From: Pyrinomonadaceae bacterium
GTDB taxonomy: Bacteria; Acidobacteriota; Blastocatellia; Pyrinomonadales; Pyrinomonadaceae
Length of the DNA: 64,000 nt
NCBI GenBank assembly: GCA_019186825.1
Contig: JABARP010000010.1
Location: forward strand, 297,037 to 361,036
Reading direction: 5' to 3'
Part shown: positions 54,458 through 63,956 of the stretch, one piece after another
Position numbering within the stretch: the first letter of the stretch is position 1
Layout of the letters: each line of letters opens with the position of its first letter
Position numbers and translations under genes: made by a program
The notes under the pieces: model-generated
What the model was told of the DNA's origin: nothing
The model's input: the letters and a program-made list of their open reading frames with translations, nothing else
Databases searched by the model: none

Positions 54458-57400
54458 CTATTGGATCAGATTATCCGGTGCCTTCACCTGTCTGAATATA
54501 TTCTTATCAAAGAGATCGCCGCCGCTCGGCTTTATCTGTGCCGAAACGGGATGTCCGCCGACCGAATAGCTGAGCGAGTATTCGCCCGTAGGCTGTTTCG
54601 ACGGTTTGCCGGCATCAACAAAGCGGAAGAGTCCCCATTGTCCCGGATAACGTTGAGTTCCCGAGTTGCTCGACGGCGTCGCGGCGGTGTTCGCATTGCC
54701 CGCAGGTGCGGAAGGCGTAGTGCCGCTGCTGCCCGAATCGAGGACCACACCGGTCTCTGCGCCGGCCGCTGCCGGGAACGTTCCCTTGATCGAGGCTGTG
54801 CCGTCGCTCGTTATCTTTTGCCCGTCGATCGTGATCTCCACGATCGCGGTCTTACTCGGCTTGAAGCTGAACTCATATTCGAATTTCGGCGTCTGGCTCG
54901 TGCCGTACAATGCCTGGCGAAGAGCGAACGCGTTGTTGAGATATGCGACGAATTCGGGTGTGAATTTGACCTCCGAATCGGTCTTGAGTTTCAGCTGTCC
55001 GTTGGATTCCTCAAAGTATTTCTTGAGCTTCTCATTGTAGAAGAGCGACAGTTTGCCGTCCACCGGATTCAAGAATGCTGAGAGCTTCGTCAGGTCGGAT
55101 TCTCCCGCGCCGTCCTCGAAAGGATACCCTTTCTCGATCTCCTTCGCGGCTGGCAAGATCTGTTCTGCCCACAGTTTCTTCAACTGTGCCTGAGCGTCGC
55201 CACCGAGCATCGCACGCAAATTACCAAGCGGTTCTTTCAGAAGTTCGGCAACTTCCTGCGACGCGGCTGTTTCCGAGAAACTGCCGATCATTCCGTCGAT
55301 GTTGCCTTCGCTGCGGCCGAGCGCAAGCTCGCTGTCTTTGCCGTTCGCAAGGTCGGAGGCGATCGTCTTCAACTGATCGGGTGAATAGCGCCCAAGCTTC
55401 TGATAAACTGCCCGGATCTCTGCACCATAAGCGTCAACCGGTGCTTTGTCCTTATCGGTCTTCTTACCGACAAAGGCAAAGAGCGGCCTGAAAGCTTTTT
55501 CCGGCGGCGTGTTGCCGTCACCATCTGCTGTGTCCGACGTAAAGAAGCTCTTTATCCATTCCCACCAGCTTTCGTTCTCGGACCTTGCAGAAAGATTCGT
55601 GTTATAGGCCACCTCTTTCAGAAGCAGCTTCATCGGCGAATTCTCCAGCGAGAAGGATTGAAGGGCCGCGGCGGCAGAGTCTTTGTCCTTGTACGGCTTT
55701 ACGTTGGCTCCCTTGATGAACGCACGCCAGTTATCGACGTAATCCCGATAATAGCGATCTTCGATCAGCTTGGAATCCGTCGTCTGAGCGATCGAGCTGC
55801 GTCCGGGATCGCCCATTACCCAATCACCTTCCGCAAGCTTGTCATTTGCCTGTGAGATCGCAGTCTTCATCAGCTTGAGGCCGCCGCGGGTGTAAGCTCC
55901 CGGCACCTGAAACGTACCTTCGATAAAGCGTGGGTCGCCGCCTGCACGGGACAAAATGCCTTCGGTTGAGAACGGGCCGATATTGTCGTCGATGGTCTTC
56001 GAGATCTCGGTGACTTGGCGTTTGTAGTATCGATAAACTGCCGGGAATGCCTGCAGCTTTTTGCGTGCGTCAGCAACGAGTTTTTCGTCCGCCTGTATGC
56101 GCGGGAAACGATAGTCGTCATCATCACGATCGACCTGCTTTGCCCAGAATGCGAGCTGGTCAAACGCGACGGGCTTCATATCCACAGGGATCTTGTCGCC
56201 TGCAGTCCAATACGGCTTCAGGGTTGCGGCGATAAATGACGGATCGGCCTTATCCTTATACTGGCCGGTGAGCATCAGGTACGCCTTAAGAAGGTCATAG
56301 TTCTTTCCTAGAACCTTCTCTTCTTCGTCTGTAAGCTTTGCAGGATTTGCAACATTTGCCGAATCCGTAAACTTCCTCAGGTCATCCTGAAGGCGTTTAA
56401 TGGCCGGTGCCTTGAAGCGGTTTTCGATCACCGCCATATAGGTCGGAAGCAAATGACGCCGGTAAACGCGATTGCCGCTGTAGAGCCCCATCCGCATATA
56501 CCACGGTGCGCCGTTTCGCTCGTAATCATCCATCTTTACGAGCAGGTCGCGGAGTTCCTCGGTCGCGTTAAGCTCGTTGCGGATCGCCGTCTCGTCAGCC
56601 TTTGCAGCATTCTTGTAGGCGTCGGTGCGCGTAATTGCGATGACCTTTTCGCCCCGCGCCTGAGCCTCCGAGAGCATCTGCTCGTTGTTGTAGAGCGAAA
56701 CTCCGGAGAGGATCACAAGGAGTGCGGAAAGCCCGATGATGCCGAGAAGAGCAAGCCAGGCGAGGATCGGGCCGCTCTGCTTCTGAGCTTGAAAGGCACG
56801 AACAACACCGGCATCACGCAGAAAAACATCACGGAAAAGACGCGGCGTAAAATACGTCGCGGCGACTGTCGCTGGTGTGTTCTGGCCGCGCCTTGCGAGC
56901 GTCGATGTGAAGTAGAATCCACGAAGAAGCGGGTTTTCGCTGAATGGATTCGGACGGAAAAGCGCCGTAACGAACGCCCCGATCCTCCGCCTGGCTGCGC
57001 CGAAGTGAAGGGGAAAGTTGAATATCTTCAGCTGGCGAACCGGCGTGAACGGAGCGGACAGCCGCAGGATCCGACGCTTCATCGCCGAATCGCGCAATGT
57101 CTCAAATTCCGTATCGAACTGAGACTGGGCATTCTCGGAATTCGCAAAGGGAATGGTCGCCCCCCAAACGAGTTCGCGACCCTCGTTCTTTGAAACCGAG
57201 AAAGAATCCTGAAAACCTTCGATAGCGTCAGAGTGCGTAAAGACGAGATAGACGGGGAAGCGGAGTTTTATGCGCTGGATCGCATCGTCAAGCCGCGCGC
57301 GGAGCACCTTCGCCGTTTCCTCTGACTCGGTCTCTTCGCGTTTGATGACCTTGTCGCCATTGACAACCAGGATAAAGCCGTCGATGGGTCTTGCAGGCCT

Positions 57401-58036
57401 GATCTTCTTGATCGTCTCAAGGAGAGCACTCCATTCGTCTGCGGGAGCGCCTTCGGCCTGGAATCGGCCTGATGTGTCGATAAAGACGCCTTCGCTCGTA
57501 ACGCGAAGGTCAATGTTCGGTGTCGGGCGGATCGTCTTTTGCTCGGACTCACGCTGGCTGGGAAGGGTCTTAACGTCGAGTCCGGCACTGATAAAGAGCG
57601 AACTCTTCCCGGATCTGAGCGGACCTGCGATCAGATACCACGGCAGCGAGTAAAGAGCATCCTTGCCATCTTTACCTAGGTTCGAACCCTTTAAGAAGGT
57701 TGCAAGCTCCTGGAAGGCTGCGTCGATCTCAGGGTAAGTCCCTACCGCTGCCTGCTGCACAGGCTGTGCTGCAGGTGCGGCAGCACCTTGCTCGGCAGCT
57801 TCAGCGGCAGCGGCCTCAGCTTTTGCACGCTTCTTGTCCCGCCGAGATTTGACGAACATCAATATCAGGGCAAAAGGCAGCGTCAACAGGACAAGGGCAA
57901 TGATGACGATCTTGTCGTTATAGCTCGCCGTGCTGGCGGGCATAAAATAGACGATCACCGCGACGATGCCGTAGAACGACATCATTCCGCCGAGGCCGAG
58001 GGCGTACGTTAGCTGGCTTGTGTGCCAAGAACTCAT
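54458..58036 (-). CDS. tssM: T6SS membrane complex protein TssM (IcmF)
   Basis: 1192 residues. Two N-terminal helices (SFYGIVAVIVYFMP and VIIALVLLTLPFALILMFV) precede the cytoplasmic ATPase-like domain with Walker A GPLRSGKS at 138-145. A third helix follows near 430-455 (LAWLALLGIIGLSALLVILSG). A long periplasmic part then leads to the C-terminal domain (PGQWGLFRFVDAGKPSK). It spans the inner membrane with TssL and links to the outer-membrane complex. It is followed by tagJ (14-nt gap) and preceded by tssL (21-nt gap). Confidence 0.95.
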   Translation of the reverse strand: MSSWHTSQLTYALGLGGMMSFYGIVAVIVYFMPASTASYNDKIVIIALVLLTLPFALILMFVKSRRDKKRAKAEAAAAEAAEQGAAAPAAQPVQQAAVGTYPEIDAAFQELATFLKGSNLGKDGKDALYSLPWYLIAGPLRSGKSSLFISAGLDVKTLPSQRESEQKTIRPTPNIDLRVTSEGVFIDTSGRFQAEGAPADEWSALLETIKKIRPARPIDGFILVVNGDKVIKREETESEETAKVLRARLDDAIQRIKLRFPVYLVFTHSDAIEGFQDSFSVSKNEGRELVWGATIPFANSENAQSQFDTEFETLRDSAMKRRILRLSAPFTPVRQLKIFNFPLHFGAARRRIGAFVTALFRPNPFSENPLLRGFYFTSTLARRGQNTPATVAATYFTPRLFRDVFLRDAGVVRAFQAQKQSGPILAWLALLGIIGLSALLVILSGVSLYNNEQMLSEAQARGEKVIAITRTDAYKNAAKADETAIRNELNATEELRDLLVKMDDYERNGAPWYMRMGLYSGNRVYRRHLLPTYMAVIENRFKAPAIKRLQDDLRKFTDSANVANPAKLTDEEEKVLGKNYDLLKAYLMLTGQYKDKADPSFIAATLKPYWTAGDKIPVDMKPVAFDQLAFWAKQVDRDDDDYRFPRIQADEKLVADARKKLQAFPAVYRYYKRQVTEISKTIDDNIGPFSTEGILSRAGGDPRFIEGTFQVPGAYTRGGLKLMKTAISQANDKLAEGDWVMGDPGRSSIAQTTDSKLIEDRYYRDYVDNWRAFIKGANVKPYKDKDSAAAALQSFSLENSPMKLLLKEVAYNTNLSARSENESWWEWIKSFFTSDTADGDGNTPPEKAFRPLFAFVGKKTDKDKAPVDAYGAEIRAVYQKLGRYSPDQLKTIASDLANGKDSELALGRSEGNIDGMIGSFSETAASQEVAELLKEPLGNLRAMLGGDAQAQLKKLWAEQILPAAKEIEKGYPFEDGAGESDLTKLSAFLNPVDGKLSLFYNEKLKKYFEESNGQLKLKTDSEVKFTPEFVAYLNNAFALRQALYGTSQTPKFEYEFSFKPSKTAIVEITIDGQKITSDGTASIKGTFPAAAGAETGVVLDSGSSGTTPSAPAGNANTAATPSSNSGTQRYPGQWGLFRFVDAGKPSKQPTGEYSLSYSVGGHPVSAQIKPSGGDLFDKNIFRQVKAPDNLIQ

Positions 58037-58057
58037 AGTGCGTGCCGAAAGGTAAAG

Positions 58058-58741
58058 TTAACTGCCGAACTGCAGGTGGTCGATCACATCCTGCATAACC
58101 TTAGAAGCGATCACGAACATCACCAAATAGCTGATCAGCATTACTGCGACGAAAGCAAATGCACCGATCTTTGCCCACGTTGGGACCTTGCGCTTCTTTG
58201 GCGGTTCAGGCTGATCGGTCGCGAGCCAATGCGGCGAAAGCTCAACGGGACGGATCTTGCCGGCCTTTGTGAGAGCGTTCGCGGTCGTCTGCATGATCGC
58301 GAGGAGCTTTTCCTGCTCGTAAACGCCATATCTGCCCTTAAAGCCGAGCAGCATACAGTAGTAATAGATCTCGACGGCGTCCTGCGTGATGTCGATCTGC
58401 TTAAGCATCGACTCAAGCTTGTCGAAGAATTTGTTACCCGCGAGTTGTTCGCCGAAATACTCAAGCTGTATCGGGACACGTTCCCATTCCGAGCGAAGCG
58501 GAAAATTATTCGTGAGAATCGCTTCGTCAATGAAGGACGCGAGTGCGAACTTGGAGACCGTTACGATCTTGTGATTGAAACGATAGCGTTCAGCACGCTT
58601 TTCGAAATCCTCGAGCATGCCGACCGCCTGCGGACGCAGCTCATTCGATGGCGTGACGATGCCGGCCTTCAGTCTTAGGACAAGGTCGAAGATCGGCCCC
58701 GCAAAGGTAACAAGATCATTTTTGGTCGCTGTCTCGGACAT
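58058..58741 (-). CDS. tssL: T6SS membrane complex protein TssL (DotU family)
   Basis: 227 residues. The DotU domain includes KFALASFIDEAILTN and FDKLESMLKQIDITQDAVEIYYYCMLLGFKGRYGVYEQ, both hallmark stretches. One C-terminal membrane helix (IGAFAFVAVMLISYLVMFVI) anchors it. There is no OmpA-like peptidoglycan-binding extension, so another protein must bind the wall. It opens the tssL-tssM-tagJ unit. The 136 nt upstream to the next gene show no obvious promoter. Confidence 0.95.
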   Translation of the reverse strand: MSETATKNDLVTFAGPIFDLVLRLKAGIVTPSNELRPQAVGMLEDFEKRAERYRFNHKIVTVSKFALASFIDEAILTNNFPLRSEWERVPIQLEYFGEQLAGNKFFDKLESMLKQIDITQDAVEIYYYCMLLGFKGRYGVYEQEKLLAIMQTTANALTKAGKIRPVELSPHWLATDQPEPPKKRKVPTWAKIGAFAFVAVMLISYLVMFVIASKVMQDVIDHLQFGS

Positions 58742-58877
58742 TGGATTTGAACTAGTTTAATCCCGAAAGCCCTTTTTTCACAACGCGTTGGAGCGCGATG
58801 TCGTTCGGACCGGCAGTAAATTGGTCCCGCTCCCATCTTGACGGAACGGGAATTGGATTTTTGCGATCGCCCGCCTA

Positions 58878-60461
58878 TCAGGCCGGTTCGACCGGAACCA
58901 TCTCCTCCGGCGCGGTGTAGAGCCTCTTGATGAGCGGCGACAACGCAAAGAGCACGAGAGCGGCCACGATCAAGATCGCTGCAACGATAATAAAGATCCG
59001 GCTGAGCACCGCGGCATTTGCAACGAACTCCCCTGCGATACGGCCGGCGATGTAGTTGCCGAGCGAGATCGATAGGAACCACACGCCGAGCATCAGCGAG
59101 ATCATCCTCGCCGGTGCGAGCTTTGTCATCGAGGCGAGGCCGACCGGGCTCAGGCAAAGTTCACCGATCGTGTGGAAGAAATAAACGAGCACGAGCCACA
59201 GCGGGCTCACCTTCCCGCCCGCCGTCAGGCTCGCCGCATATGCGACGACTATGAAACCGACACCCGCAAAAAAGAGGCCGAGTGAGAACTTCACGGCGTC
59301 CGAAGGCTGACGTTTGCCGAGCACCATCCACACCGCGCCGACGATCGGTGCGAAAATAACGATCAGGATCGCGTTCACCGACTGAAGCCAGCTTGCCGGG
59401 AATTCCCAACCGAAGATCCTGTTGTCCGTCAACTGATTCGCAAACAGGTTGAAGCTCGTCGCCGCCTGCTCAAATCCCATCCAGAAGATCGTTGAGAAAG
59501 CGAACAGGATTATGAGCACCGCGAGGCGTTTCCAATCGTCACGCGAGAGCTTGTCCTGGCCTCCCGTCAGGAAGACGCCGATCAGCGCTGCGATGACGAC
59601 CGTCGGCATCAACACGTACGAAAGGGCGGTCGAAAATCCCTGGCTGAAGGCCGCATAACCGATCACCGCTACCGACAAGAACACTAGGACGACCATCTTG
59701 ATGATGTATCCCGAATCTTTTCCGGTCGAAGCATTTGAGTCCTCCGCCGCAGTCTCTTTCACCTCAGGTTGCGGCACGTTGCCGACCGTGATCAGGTTCC
59801 GCCTGCCCCAAACATACTGGACCAGCCCAAGGCCCATTCCGATACCCGCACACGCAAAGCCGAAATGCCAGCTCGAGTTCGGGTCAATGCCAAAGCCCGC
59901 GATCCACGACCGAAAAGCATTGCTCTGCGCGAGGAATCCGCAGATGATCGGAGCAAGGAAGGCTCCGATATTGATCCCCATATAAAAGATCGAGAAGCCC
60001 GCATCGCGTCGTTCATCCTCTTTTCCGTAGAGATCACCAACCATCGCCGAGATGTTCGATTTCAGGAAGCCCGTTCCGACCGCAACAAGCACAAGGCCCG
60101 CATAGAAGGTCGAGATCATCGGAAACGCAAGCGTAAAGTGCCCGAGCATGATGATCACGCCGCCGACAAACGTCGCACGTTTCGCACCGATGAATCGATC
60201 CGCGATCCAGCCACCGATCAGCGGTAGGAAATAGACGCTCGCTGCATAAAGGGCGTAGATCGGCGCGGCCGCTTCGGCTGTCCAGCCAAGCCCGCCGCCA
60301 GCGACCGCCGTCGTCATATAAAGCAACAGGATCGCACGCATGCCGTAGTAGCTGAATCTTTCCCACATTTCGGTGAAAAAGAGCGTGGATAGACCGCGAG
60401 GATGGCCAAAGAATGCCCGGTCGTCGGATGGTCGCGCGTTACTTGCGGAGTCAGTGGTCAT
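58878..60461 (-). CDS. POT family proton-dependent peptide transporter
   Basis: 527 residues with about 14 helices. The POT signature FTEMWERFSYYGMRAILLLYM is at the start, and FSIFYMGINIGAFLAPIICG marks the PTR2 family. Such proteins import di- and tripeptides with protons. An extra cytoplasmic loop (PQPEVKETAAEDSNASTGKD) follows the first half, longer than in the smaller bacterial POTs. It is probably independent of the T6SS genes downstream, though in the same direction. Confidence 0.92.
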   Translation of the reverse strand: MTTDSASNARPSDDRAFFGHPRGLSTLFFTEMWERFSYYGMRAILLLYMTTAVAGGGLGWTAEAAAPIYALYAASVYFLPLIGGWIADRFIGAKRATFVGGVIIMLGHFTLAFPMISTFYAGLVLVAVGTGFLKSNISAMVGDLYGKEDERRDAGFSIFYMGINIGAFLAPIICGFLAQSNAFRSWIAGFGIDPNSSWHFGFACAGIGMGLGLVQYVWGRRNLITVGNVPQPEVKETAAEDSNASTGKDSGYIIKMVVLVFLSVAVIGYAAFSQGFSTALSYVLMPTVVIAALIGVFLTGGQDKLSRDDWKRLAVLIILFAFSTIFWMGFEQAATSFNLFANQLTDNRIFGWEFPASWLQSVNAILIVIFAPIVGAVWMVLGKRQPSDAVKFSLGLFFAGVGFIVVAYAASLTAGGKVSPLWLVLVYFFHTIGELCLSPVGLASMTKLAPARMISLMLGVWFLSISLGNYIAGRIAGEFVANAAVLSRIFIIVAAILIVAALVLFALSPLIKRLYTAPEEMVPVEPA

Positions 60462-60619
60462 AATTTTTAGGTTCTTGCGGAAAATCTCTTAAACGAGGAG
60501 TTTCGACGAATATAGCAGATAAACCGTTACATCTAAAAAGGAAAAGCGAGCATGGGGAGGCATCGCTGCCAAAGAAAACTTGCTTTCCGGTCAACCCATA
60601 ATCTAGACTTTCACTTCGT

Positions 60620-60695
<76 letters not shown>

Positions 60696-60869
60696 TTCCA
60701 GCATCGATAAGCGCTTGATAGCGAAGTGGTTATAGGTTATGTCCAATGGCGGGGTGTCAGGTTTATGACACCCCGTCCGCAGTTTACGCGGCCAAACTGC
60801 TCTTGAGACCGGTTCAAAACTTGAACACGGTCTTCCACAGGGACAAAATAGGGTCTTGGAGGTTTTGCG

Positions 60870-61475
60870 ATGAAGTTGCAGCTCGAATCCGACAGGCTCG
60901 ACGATTACCTGGGCGAGATACCGCCGATCGTTGAATTTTCCACTCCCAAGGTCAAGGAGACTATCGCCGCGATAGAGGCGCAAACCGATTCTCCGAGAGA
61001 ACGTGCAAAATTGGCATTCGAATTCGCCCGCGACGAGATCTCACACTCTTTCGATACGAACAGCGACGTCGTCACCGTCGATGCCGAGGATGCGATCAAG
61101 CGAAAAGAGGGCATCTGCTTCGCAAAATCCCATGTCCTCGCAGCGTTATTGCGCGGAATGCATATCCCCGCAGGCTTCTGTTACCAACGGGTGCTCCGCA
61201 AAGGCACGGTCGAATCCGGCTACGCTCTGCACGGCCTGAACGCTCTTTATCTCGAGGATGTGGGTTGGTTTCGCGTCGATCCGCGGGGCAACAAGCCCGG
61301 AGTTGATTCGCAATTCTCGCCTGATGAGGAAAAGCTCGCTTACCCGATCCGCGAGGAACTTGGCGAGTATGACTATCCGCACGTTCTGACCGAGCCTCTT
61401 CTCTCCGTGATCCGCGCAATGCGGGACACAAAGGATTGTCACACGCTCTTCTACGACCGCCCGGAGTCGATGTAA
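60870..61475 (+). CDS. Transglutaminase-like cysteine protein
   Basis: 201 residues, cytoplasmic (no signal). The catalytic Cys is in KRKEGICFAKSHVLAALLRG, His in ESGYALHGLNALYL and Asp in WFRVDPRGN, the Cys-His-Asp order of the transglutaminase-like superfamily. The N-terminal part (AIEAQTDSPRERAKLAFEFARDEI) matches such small proteins. Substrate unknown; a protease or amidase role is as likely as cross-linking. Single gene, convergent with ychF. Confidence 0.85.
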   Translation: MKLQLESDRLDDYLGEIPPIVEFSTPKVKETIAAIEAQTDSPRERAKLAFEFARDEISHSFDTNSDVVTVDAEDAIKRKEGICFAKSHVLAALLRGMHIPAGFCYQRVLRKGTVESGYALHGLNALYLEDVGWFRVDPRGNKPGVDSQFSPDEEKLAYPIREELGEYDYPHVLTEPLLSVIRAMRDTKDCHTLFYDRPESM

Positions 61476-61506
61476 CAAGCACGTTGGCGCTATTTCAGGC
61501 TTTTCT

Positions 61507-62607
61507 CTATACGTTGAAGCGGAAGTTCACGATGTCGCCGTCGCGCATCACGTATTCTTTGCCTTCGAGCCGCACAAGGCCTTTTTCCCGAGCTGCGGCG
61601 TAAGTTCCGCTTGCGGTGAGGTCGTCGTAGGAGACGATCTCTGCGCGTATGAAACCGCGTTCAATGTCTGTATGGATGGTGCCGGCGGCCTGCGGTGCCT
61701 TGGTGCCGATGGGAATGGTCCAGGCTCGCGTCTCCTTTTCGCCCGCGGTCAAGAACGACATCAGCCCGAGCATATGGTACGCGGCCTTGATAAGGCCATC
61801 GACGCCGCTCGACGCAAGTCCGAGATCCTTTAGGTATTCCGCACGCTCGCTCGGGTCGAGGGCGACAAGTTCGGCCTCAAGTTTTGCGCAGATCATCACG
61901 ACATCCGCCTTCTCGGTCTCTGCATGCTTGCGTACGGCCGCCACATGTGGATTGCTGTCCGGCTCGGCAAGCGTTGCTTCATCGACATTTGCAGCGTAGA
62001 TCGTTGGTTTTGTCGAGAGCAGGAACCAGCCTTTGAGGATCGCCCGCTCATCGTCGGTGAGGTCGGCTGCGCGTGCCGGACGCCCTTCTTCGAGGATCGG
62101 CTGGATCTTGTCCATCAGCTCGATGTCGCGTTTCGCTTCCTTGTCGCCGGATTTTGAAGCACGAAGAGCTTTTTCGCGACGCTTCTCGATCGACGCGAGA
62201 TCGGCAAGCGCAAGCTCGATCTGGATCGTCTCAATATCTCGAACCGGATCGACAGAACCTTCGACGTGGACGATATTGTCGTCCTCAAAACAACGCACAA
62301 CCTGAATGATGGCGTGTGTTTCACGGATATTCGCGAGGAATTGATTGCCGAGCCCCTCGCCTTTGGATGCACCGCGAACCAACCCCGCGATATCGACGAA
62401 TTCAACGGTTGCAGGAATGATCGTCGCTGTTCCGTAGATCTTTGCGAGCGGTTCTAGACGTTCGTCCGGTACGGGAACGACACCGACATTCGGTTCGATC
62501 GTTGCGAATGGATAGTTTGCCGCGAGGGCCGCTTCCTGAGCGGTCAAGGCATTGAAAAGAGTGGATTTCCCGACGTTGGGCAGGCCAACAATTCCGGCTT
62601 GTAGCAT
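61507..62607 (-). CDS. ychF: Redox-regulated ATPase/GTPase YchF (OLA1)
   Basis: About 366 residues from the ATG at 62607, which gives the usual MLQAGIVGLPNVGKSTLFN start; the open frame adds nine unlikely residues. The P-loop is GLPNVGKS, and the family region ATIEPNVGVVPVPDERLE follows, with VDIAGLVRGASKGEGLGNQF (G3) next. The C-terminal TGS domain ends EYVMRDGDIVNFRFNV. It binds ATP in preference to GTP and associates with ribosomes. Single gene. Confidence 0.96.
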   Translation of the reverse strand: MLQAGIVGLPNVGKSTLFNALTAQEAALAANYPFATIEPNVGVVPVPDERLEPLAKIYGTATIIPATVEFVDIAGLVRGASKGEGLGNQFLANIRETHAIIQVVRCFEDDNIVHVEGSVDPVRDIETIQIELALADLASIEKRREKALRASKSGDKEAKRDIELMDKIQPILEEGRPARAADLTDDERAILKGWFLLSTKPTIYAANVDEATLAEPDSNPHVAAVRKHAETEKADVVMICAKLEAELVALDPSERAEYLKDLGLASSGVDGLIKAAYHMLGLMSFLTAGEKETRAWTIPIGTKAPQAAGTIHTDIERGFIRAEIVSYDDLTASGTYAAAREKGLVRLEGKEYVMRDGDIVNFRFNV

Positions 62608-62689
62608 AAGACAAAAAACGGCCGTCACGGCCAAAACGCATATTGTATCGTATTTTCACCGGATAGCCACGGCAGTCACTACATTGGGC

Positions 62690-62719
62690 TTGACAAATGC
62701 GTAGCCACGTGGCTAAATA
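62690..62719 (+). promoter_or_regulatory. Promoter of the ArsR-SRPBCC-DoxX operon
   Basis: TTGACA (62690-62695) is a consensus -35. TAAATA (62714-62719), 18 nt downstream, is a weaker -10 overlapping the first operator copy. Transcription would begin about 20-25 nt before the ATG at 62749. Confidence 0.7.
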
Positions 62720-62743
62720 AATAATGCGTAGTTAAGTGACTAC
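62701..62743 (+). promoter_or_regulatory. Two inverted-repeat operator copies for the second ArsR-type regulator
   Basis: Two sites share GCGTAG at the left and CTA at the right: TAGCCAC-GTGGCTA (62702-62715, a perfect palindrome) and GTAGT-TAAGTG-ACTAC (62728-62743). They begin 27 nt apart and cover the -10 and the leader. A looser third site may lie at 62664-62682 (TAGCCAC to GTCACTAC). Confidence 0.75.
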
Positions 62744-62748
62744 AGATC

Positions 62749-63069
62749 ATGGATATTCGAAGGGATGCATTTCAGGCGATCGCTGACCCGACCCGACGGG
62801 CGATCTTGCTACTCGTTGCCACACAGATGATGACTGCGGGTGCGATCGCTGCCAATTTTGATACGGCACGACCGACGATCTCAAAACACCTACGGATCCT
62901 GACCGAGTGCGAGCTGCTTGAGAGCGATCAGCGCGGCCGCGAGATCTATTACAGACTTAACCCTGAGAGTATGAAAGAGATAGCAGAATTCCTAGAGCCA
63001 TTCCGAAAGATGTGGGATGAGCGATTCAACAAGCTTGAGGCCGTGATGAAAGGCTACAGGGACGCATGA
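62749..63069 (+). CDS. ArsR-family winged-helix regulator (no metal site)
   Basis: 106 residues. It has the ArsR-family [27 protein letters not shown] and the recognition helix [18 protein letters not shown] with [10 protein letters not shown]. The segment that would carry a Cys metal site lacks Cys, so it is probably not a metal sensor. Such regulators are often found beside SRPBCC genes, as here. It probably represses its own operon through the duplicated inverted repeats upstream. Confidence 0.9.
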   Translation: MDIRRDAFQAIADPTRRAILLLVATQMMTAGAIAANFDTARPTISKHLRILTECELLESDQRGREIYYRLNPESMKEIAEFLEPFRKMWDERFNKLEAVMKGYRDA

Positions 63070-63078
63070 CGCCATAAT

Positions 63079-63564
63079 ATGGAACAGAAAACCAAGATCG
63101 CCGCAAAGGACGGCGCTCACGACCTGGTAGTTACACGCGAGTTCGACCTGCCCGTCGGACTGTTATTCCGTGCGCATGCCGAAGCCGACATTCTTGAGCA
63201 GTGGATGGGCACGCGCGTTCTTAAACTGGACAGCCGGCCACATGGTAGTTATGCGTTCGAGACGAGCGATCCGCAGGGAAATGTTGTCTTCAAAGCGAAC
63301 GGCGTGATCCACGAATTCGTTCCGGACAAAAAGATCACACGCACGTTCGAGATGGAAAACGCCGGTTTTCCCGTGCAGCTGGAGTTCCTTGAGTTCGAGG
63401 ATCTGACAGCTGAAACAAGCAAGCTAACGATGCAGATCGTCTATCGGTCGGTTGCGGATCGCGATGCGATGCTCAAACTCCCGTTCGCTTTCGGCATTAA
63501 TATGGCACACAACCGGCTTGAAGAAGTGGTCCGCGGCCTCGCTTCGACAGGAGAAGAGAGATGA
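63079..63564 (+). CDS. SRPBCC (AHSA1-like) domain protein
   Basis: 161 residues with the AHSA1/START-like fold. DLVVTREFDLPVGLLFRAHAEADILEQWMG opens it and HGSYAFETSDPQGNVVFKANGVIHEFVP continues. This family forms a hydrophobic ligand cavity; most members have no known ligand. It sits between an ArsR-type regulator and a DoxX-like protein (overlapping by 4 nt), a layout common for this family. Confidence 0.88.
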   Translation: MEQKTKIAAKDGAHDLVVTREFDLPVGLLFRAHAEADILEQWMGTRVLKLDSRPHGSYAFETSDPQGNVVFKANGVIHEFVPDKKITRTFEMENAGFPVQLEFLEFEDLTAETSKLTMQIVYRSVADRDAMLKLPFAFGINMAHNRLEEVVRGLASTGEER

Positions 63565-63956
63565 CCAAAGCTGCAAGGATAGTTTATTGGATCGCAACCG
63601 TTTGGCTCGCGTTAGGACTGTTCGCAACGGGAATTGCACAGATCGTCGGAGCACAAGGACAAGGCGGTGCGGATATGATGGCGAAATTAGGTTATCCGGC
63701 GTATCTGATGCTTCTCCTTGGCATCTGGAAGATCCTCGCCGTCGTTGCGTTGCTTGTCCCAAAGCTCGCCCTGGTCAAAGAATGGGCATACGCCGGCGTA
63801 GTATTCCTGACGACGGGTGCGATCTATTCGCATATCGCAGCACACGACCCGTTCGTAGAGGTCCTGCCGGGGCTGCTGCTGCTCGTCCTTGCGGTTGTAT
63901 CCTGGTATCTGCGGCCCGAGAGCAAACGAGTCGTCCCGGCCAGCCGTGCGTCGTAA
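63561..63956 (+). CDS. DoxX-like membrane protein
   Basis: 131 residues with four hydrophobic helices: IVYWIATVWLALGLFATGIAQIVG, YLMLLLGIWKILAVVALLVP, AYAGVVFLTTGAIYSHIAA and LPGLLLLVLAVVSWYL. The pattern fits DoxX-like proteins co-transcribed with SRPBCC and ArsR genes. It overlaps the SRPBCC gene by 4 nt. Function is not known. Confidence 0.8.
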   Translation: MTKAARIVYWIATVWLALGLFATGIAQIVGAQGQGGADMMAKLGYPAYLMLLLGIWKILAVVALLVPKLALVKEWAYAGVVFLTTGAIYSHIAAHDPFVEVLPGLLLLVLAVVSWYLRPESKRVVPASRAS

